Assembly: GCA_019400425.1 (NCBI GenBank)
Contig: JAFREE010000007.1
Location: 186,001 to 250,000 of the forward strand
Length of the DNA: 64,000 bases
Direction of reading: 5' to 3'
DNA from: Hymenochaete sp. R1
Lineage: Eukaryota > Basidiomycota > Agaricomycetes > Hymenochaetales > Hymenochaetaceae
Shown here: positions 58,236 to 64,000 of the stretch, in pieces
Layout of the letters: every line of letters begins with the position of its first letter
How positions within the stretch are numbered: the first letter of the stretch is position 1
Made by a program: the position numbers and the translations under genes
The notes under the pieces: generated by a model
Seen by the model: only the letters and a program-made list of their open reading frames with translations
Database searches by the model: none
What the model was told of the DNA's origin: nothing

Positions 58236-61200
58236 CTAATCACTATCGGTATCTTCAGGTTTAGGTCCACCAAATGACAGGTAGTGATTCATCCTCAATC
58301 GTCGCCTTTCTTCCTGGGCCTTTTGCTGGTTACGCGTCAACTTTTTCTTCTTTTTGGGAAGGGGAATGCCATCGCCATTGACATTTGCCTCTGTTCCACT
58401 TGCTACTGGTGTAGCCATATTCGAAGTAGCCGGTGACTGAACACGCGAAGCCGCGGGCGTATTCAGTTTACTTCCTCTTGGTGTTACCCTTGGCGACTTT
58501 CCATCGGCGAATGCATCCTCAACCACTGTCGCTTTACCCTTATGAGTCATACGGCCCAAATCGATGTTCCAGATCTCAGGACCTACGTAAAACTGTCAGT
58601 GGTCCCAACGTATGTTAGAACAGTTATGACCCACATAAAGCCGTTACGAACTCAGTGTTATGCGAAATGATTACCTGCTTAGCGTGAGTTACAAATTCCG
58701 AAGCATCTGGGCTATAGACGTACGACGGCACCTGCCCAGTCCCTGATGGCTACAGCCAGTCCGCCCAATGCTTCACGATCCAAGAAATTACTGGGTTCGT
58801 CAAGAACACAAATTTGAGGATTGTTCCATAAGCAAGCGGCGATAACGAGTTTGATTTTTTGACCTATTCCACGATGGAAGTCTTGTAAAAAAAATCGAAT
58901 ACAAGGACACTCACCACCGGATAAGCCACTGATTTCATTATACTGCGCTATATCGCCGTCCAAACCGATGTCCTCCAGATGCTTTCTCACCAGGTGAGCG
59001 GCCGTATCACGAGATCCAGCTCCTTCTCTGGAAGACTCCAAGTCGTCGAAGCGTTGTACTACTTTTGTGAACCCCTTTGAGATAAGTTCTTCTCTTGGGA
59101 TCCAGGTGTTGAACTTGTGATCAAAGCCCTTCCATTTGATCTCGTATTGGAAGGACTTCTTCAGCTTTTGTCTACCCAGGATGTACTAATGACGGTCAGT
59201 AGAAGCACTGATGTCTAGTCAGCCAGAATTACCTCGAGTTTACGAGTTGTCCCATCCCTCCCTACGAATGGTGTATCCATCTGAGCTTCCTCCTCAGCAG
59301 ACATTTTACGCGAAGCTTTCTCAAGAATTTCGCCTGGACAACAATTCCTTAAAACAAGGCATGCTATATTTGCCAAGATACTTACGATCATGACCATCTT
59401 GATAACGCCATTGGATATACTGAATAGGCGTCTTCTCTAGATGCTGTTCTGGTGATTATGAGTTTGAATACAAGACTATTTGCAAGCGATATTAACTCAC
59501 CTATGTGATGAGTTGCGTATTGCGACACGTAACCGATACGGAGTGATGGATGCTTGTATACCGTTCCTTCCTGTGGCATAGTCTCCCCCTTAGACAGATT
59601 GAGTTCAATCCAAAACAGTATGTCCGGTAGAAATAACTCACCGTCAATAGCTTGATTAACGTTGATTTCCCGGCACCATTCGGACCAATGATCCCCACTC
59701 GGCTAGACAAAGAGAGAGCACAGCTGACTTCTACCAGGCTCGGTTTCTCCCTTCCTGGATATGTAAAGGTGCAGTTCTGCATCTTGAGAATGGCTCGCGT
59801 GTTACTTCGAACGCCCATTAATGACCCTGGTGATGGGAAGGAGAACTTGACAGAAGTTGCGGCAAGTGTGTAGTAGGACTTGGCCTCGGGATGATGACCA
59901 ACGAATTTTGAGAGATTACCGCGATAATACGCGAGCTGGCGGTTGTATGAGGGTCAGTCGCGAGCCTATGTAACATTAAACACTAATAAACACCTTCTTT
60001 TGTTCGTAGTGTATTATATCTGTCGTAACATTGTCTAAGAATCTGTGTGGTGCTTTATCAATTCGATATAACAACTCAAAGCTATTCTGAACGCACCCAG
60101 AATCGTGACTGACTATTAAGCATGTGACATCCTTGCGTGAAGTAAGATAATTCTCTAGCCATTTGACGGATTTTACGTCCATCTGACTCAGATAAATAAG
60201 ACTTCTTTCCGTCTTGCAATGTTCACTCACATGATTGGTAGGTTCATCGAGCAACAAAAGGTCAGCATCGTAAAGCATCGCCCGGGCGAGTTCTAGGCGC
60301 ATTTTCCAACCCCCGGACAAGCTACCAACAAGCTGCTGTTGAAGTTCTTCGTCGAATTGAACCTCCTTAAGTTTATTGATAATCTTTTCTCTGGGAACAT
60401 CAGCTAGTGCTTTGTCTGTGAAATCGGTTAGCCTAAAACAGATATTGATTTCACCGAGAAGCTTACCAGAAGCAATGAAGTCCACGACAGTCAAGTTTGT
60501 ATCCTCCCCTTGCAGCGCATGCTCGACCATTATACAACGCAGTTGACTTTGAGGAGGGAAGTTCTCAACCTTCCCATCTCGAAGTTGCCGCATGAGCGTT
60601 GATTTTCCCGAGCCGTTTGGACCTAAAATACCATATCGACGACCACGTATTAAGCGAAGCACCGTATGAGAGAGAAGCAATAGGGTTCCATATGCTAATG
60701 AGAAAGTCGTATCGCAAAGTACCTCGCCTTCCTCTTCATCTCCAATCTGGTCGGTAGCAAACTTGGCTCGGTCGACAGCTTCGTAGTGTAATCTCACATT
60801 CTCAGTGTAGGCCTCGGCAGCATGAGCGTCATTATCGAACCATGGTTGAATGAACGTTGTAATACATCTATTCCATTGATCTCGGTCCGCTAATTTTCGC
60901 GTAAAGACCAGGTCTGCGACAAGATTGGCCTGGAAATCGAGTGAAGTATTGAAAGTTGTCTCCTGGGAGCCTTGCAAACGCTCGGGAAGAATACTAGACA
61001 TGTCGACCCTGACTTCTTTTGCATCTTCTTCGATATTTCTCGAGGGCGGCGGGGGTCCACTGGACGAAGCACCGGCCTTCATCAAGGTATCATAAGCAGC
61101 TTTGCCGAATGCACGGACCTGGAAGAAGTTATATGAGCAGGAGTGGCCAATTCCAAGTAGTGCTTCGCACCTCAGGAAAAGCTGCGCCGTTCATTATTTT

Positions 61201-62184
61201 TTCCACACCATCAACCAGCCCACTCAAGTACTCGGCCGCGACCTTTGGATCTCTGACGAGCTTGACAAGATTATCAATGACAACAACCGTCCGTCTCTGG
61301 ACTTCCATACTCCTATCATTAAGTGCGCGCATGAGCAGAGGAACGACAACGGCCAGGGCAGGGGCAGTGACCTCTGCAACAAACGTCGTGGATGACAAAG
61401 CTTTCATGCAAGCCGGAACTGATGAAGGATTGGACATGCATTCCACAAGGACAGGGATATGGGGAGTCAAGTCAGGATTCGGGACAGTAGCACAAAGTGC
61501 TGCTCCACATTTCCTTGCCGCGGACGAGACCTATACAAGAGTTAGTACTTGGAATTCTAATCATCAGAAAAATTGCGTACCTCAGATTTCGTATCGTGCA
61601 TGGCGCCCTCGACCTTTGGTAATACGTTTCCAAGCTCACTAGCGACTTCGTCTTTTGCCCGATCTGCAAATCCACGAACAGCGTCCAAAGCACCGACCTT
61701 AGTCCGCCACTTGCCCTTCTCAAGGACATCTTCTAAATGGCGAAACACCAACCGCGTTGCTTCAGGGGGACATAACTTGAGAAGCGTCTTGGTGGCTGCC
61801 GTGGCGGCTATCCTCACAACATCGCCCTTATCCATGTACAAATCCATAATTGTGAATAGTTCTGGCAGTAAGATAGGAGCAGATGGCGGTCCCAGGACTG
61901 AGGCTAGATATTGGAAGCCGATCGCTGCAGACTCTCTTTCGTATCCCGACTTCTTGTTTGTAGCAAAGCTCCGTAAAGTATCGATGATTTTCGCATCTCT
62001 TTAGGGTAAAAGAATCACAAAAGACGACCTTGTTGAGATCGATGAGGGAGACATACATCAAGCTCTGTAGACCTCGGATTTGGACTTCTCTTGCAAGAGA
62101 ATCTGCTGCAGCCTTCGCATCCGGTGCCGTAGGTGCAGTCTTCAGGGCCTCTACGAGCGGAACGAAAGAATTGCTCTGGGACAT
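58236..62184 (-). CDS. NEW1: EF3-family ABC ATPase of New1 type
   Basis: The protein is a ribosome-associated double ABC-cassette factor, about 1,050 residues, encoded in about 15 exons. The ATG at 62184 starts MSQSNSFVPLVEALKTAP. A HEAT-repeat region follows (about 61990-61130). The four-helix-bundle region leads to cassette 1: FSLAYGTLLLLS, Walker A GPNGSGKSTL, signature LSGGWKMRLELARAM and Walker B DADLLLLDEPTNH, then MD after an intron. Cassette 2 has GPNGAGKSTLIKLLT, a chromodomain-like insert (LGRQKLKKSFQYEIKWKG), signature LSGGQKIKL and Walker B CVLDEPSNFLD. The text KLAYYRGNLSKFV, SNTRAILKM and RQKLKKSFQYE matches New1 better than Yef3. A Lys-rich tail ends at TAG 58236-58238. There is no Gln/Asn-rich prion-like N-terminus. 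Both ATPase sites look intact. Confidence 0.9.
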
Positions 62185-62471
62185 GTTGATACAGAATTGG
62201 TATAACTGGCATACGTCTGCTGCCTCAATGATGGGAAAGGTGAAGAGGGTAGTGCACGCTCAACAAGGAGAGCGGCAGAGGGGAATGATCCTCCGTGAAT
62301 GCTGGCTGAAACTCTCTTTGAACTCAAAATTTAGAGTCACGTGTAACAGCATAAAATTAGCATTTCCTTAGCTATATGTATGTAAATGTTTGTCCAATGT
62401 CCATCCTAATATTTTACAGGTCGCATATATACTTCACCCGCGACAAGAAATGTGGCCGAGTTAGCAGAAAC
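62185..62471. other. Short intergenic region
   Basis: About 290 bp between the New1-type start codon and the 3' end of the chitinase gene on the same strand. Confidence 0.45.
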
Positions 62472-64000
62472 TCAAGGCATCCCATTGCGCATATTCTCGA
62501 AGCGGCTGGATTCGTACGTCAACCAATTCGGAGTCGAGTCTAGCTCACCCATTGCATTCTTAACAACCTTCACTAACGACTGGCCAGCCTGTGGATCTTT
62601 GCCAGGACCACCCTCCATACCTTCACGATCCCCATTTTTATCTCCTGAAAGCTCCCAGAACATGCTTCCTCCGAGACCCTGTTCTTTGATCCATTGTCCT
62701 TTCCACTGCCCGACCTCCTCGGAGTCAAAGCTGATCATTTCGCGTTTGTTATAGTCCATGCTCCAACTCGCCATCGCCTTTTCGTCTCTTAAAACAAAAG
62801 AGTTCGGAAGAGGCAAGGCGCGATAATCGTAGACTCCTGCTTCCCATGATCCTTGACCAATACCCGAGAACGGTGTTCCGGGCCCTTGAGTGTTCAAGAA
62901 AGAACGTCCGTACAGTGGAATGCCGAGGATTATTTTCTGACGAGCGACTCCATGAGAGTGGTACCACGCAACCGCATCGTTTGAGTTTATTGGTTCGCCA
63001 TGAACGTTGGCTTGGTGGTTTGAAGTAGAGTCCCAGGATCCAGCTGCGAACAGGACCGTAAATGGGTACCCGAGTTTTCAAGCTCATGAGACTCACCATA
63101 GTCATATGCCATCAAGTTCCAAAAATCAAGGTACTTGTCCATCTCGCCAATCTCAAGCATCTTGTAATTGTTTGGGCCACAAGGAGCTGCAATCTACTGT
63201 TGTTATCGTACGCGTTTTCATAAGGGAGATAACAACATCGGCATACCGTTAACAAGAACCTGTAGTTAATGCCCTTACTCTGCGCCTTCAGATCCAAAGC
63301 CTCTCTAAGCTCTTTCAACAGCATGACGTATCCTCGTGCCTGATACGCATTGCTCGGATACTCATAATCAATGTCAAGCCCATCTAGACCAAGATCCTCC
63401 ATCATCTGCACGGCGCTTAGCACAAAGTTCTTTCGAGAAATCTCCGACACAATAATGGGATGGAAGTGAGGTGAGTACGTCCAGCCGCCAATGGAAAGTA
63501 GCGTCTTGAGATGTCGGTTCTGTTGCTTGAGCTTGAACAATGCCTTCAAGTTACCGTAGAGGTTCTCGCCCCCGCCATCATCCCAACTATCTCCAGGGTA
63601 GTGGATATCCTGATACAATTCAGTGTCAAAAAGTATGGACGCACTGCAGACTCAGCTAACCTTGTCCGCCCATACATCAGTCAAATGAACGACACCAGAA
63701 TCGGGTCGTACATCCGCGAACGCGTAGAGAATATGTCTGCAGGGCCATTAGCTACACAGTTACTGCGCAGCATCTCAGACATACTCACGTCAAGTCTTCT
63801 GCAGGAATTTTCTGCGGTGGGAACTTGCGTCCATAAATACCCCTTTGAACTCGTTAAAAGGCTGAAAGGCCATCATGGAAAGGGTTATAGGTACCAATTA
63901 ACGAAACTATTCAGGAAAACGGGTGAGATGAAGGCGAATATCTAGAATTGGCTTGCAGACTCACTATCCAACGCTAAGTTTGCCATTCGGCATAGTCATA
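62472..64000 (-). CDS. GH18 chitinase, 5' end outside the window
   Basis: Glycoside hydrolase family 18 enzymes hydrolyse chitin. The exons give KLSVGY, then [36 protein letters not shown], and [13 protein letters not shown], the conserved SxGG motif. [10 protein letters not shown] follows, the D-x-x-D-x-D-x-E catalytic motif with the acid Glu. Later exons give [18 protein letters not shown], and then [20 protein letters not shown]. The end has [34 protein letters not shown] and [18 protein letters not shown], stopping at 62472. The protein's N-terminus is beyond position 64000; an ATG at about 63993 is internal to the conserved barrel. Introns are short GT-AG, and one exon is only 12 nt (63895-63906). 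The catalytic residues appear intact. Confidence 0.9.

Overview
The window reads as nuclear DNA from a filamentous basidiomycete, most likely an Agaricomycete. Coding sequences are broken by many short introns of about 45-65 nt. Genes lie on both strands about 2-3 kb apart with no operon logic. Several families are typical of Agaricomycetes: DUF6533 membrane protein, DUF7727 membrane protein, fungal C2H2 and homeodomain regulators, and Clr2-like and Rec114-like proteins. I assembled 24 protein genes by joining exons through splice sites, plus one intron-containing tRNA-Leu and one weaker small spliced candidate. All names rest on motif recognition from memory; no database search was run.

Layout. 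1-6.2 kb: Rec114-like gene (cut by the left edge, minus), Gyp1-type RabGAP (plus), Nup2/Nup50-type nucleoporin (minus). 7.4-15.5 kb: DUF6533 protein (plus), a long unknown protein with a HicA-like tail (minus), DUF7727 protein (plus). 15.9-22.6 kb: Ap4A phosphorylase (plus), an unknown helical protein (plus), nucleoside hydrolase (minus). 23.1 kb: tRNA-Leu(UAG), then 3.6 kb without a convincing gene. 26.8-33.1 kb: cell-wall-integrity type MAPKK, an unknown protein and NAA50 (all plus). 34.2-45.9 kb: C2H2 factor (minus), DNA ligase I (plus), secreted CREG-like protein (plus), an unknown protein (minus), Clr2-like protein (minus), BolA-like protein (plus). 47.5-56.2 kb: C2H2 factor (plus), NDR-family kinase (minus), homeodomain factor (plus). 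58.2-64 kb: New1-type EF3-family ATPase (minus) and a GH18 chitinase cut by the right edge (minus).

The genes serve mostly unrelated housekeeping roles: nuclear transport, vesicle traffic, nucleotide salvage, cell-wall signalling, replication, iron-sulfur or redox biology, translation and chitin turnover. I see no transposon, CRISPR array, secondary-metabolite cluster or obvious new multigene system. The most unusual material is in gene structure: three apparent GC-AG introns in three neighbouring genes (41.5-45.5 kb), a near-perfect donor carrying GA instead of GT in the NDR kinase, a 12-nt microexon in the chitinase, and a 19-nt plus 37-nt exon pair carrying the catalytic motif of the nucleoside hydrolase. 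At protein level the HicA-like tail, the altered acetyl-CoA loop of NAA50 and the New1 orthologue without a visible prion-like N-terminus deserve a second look.
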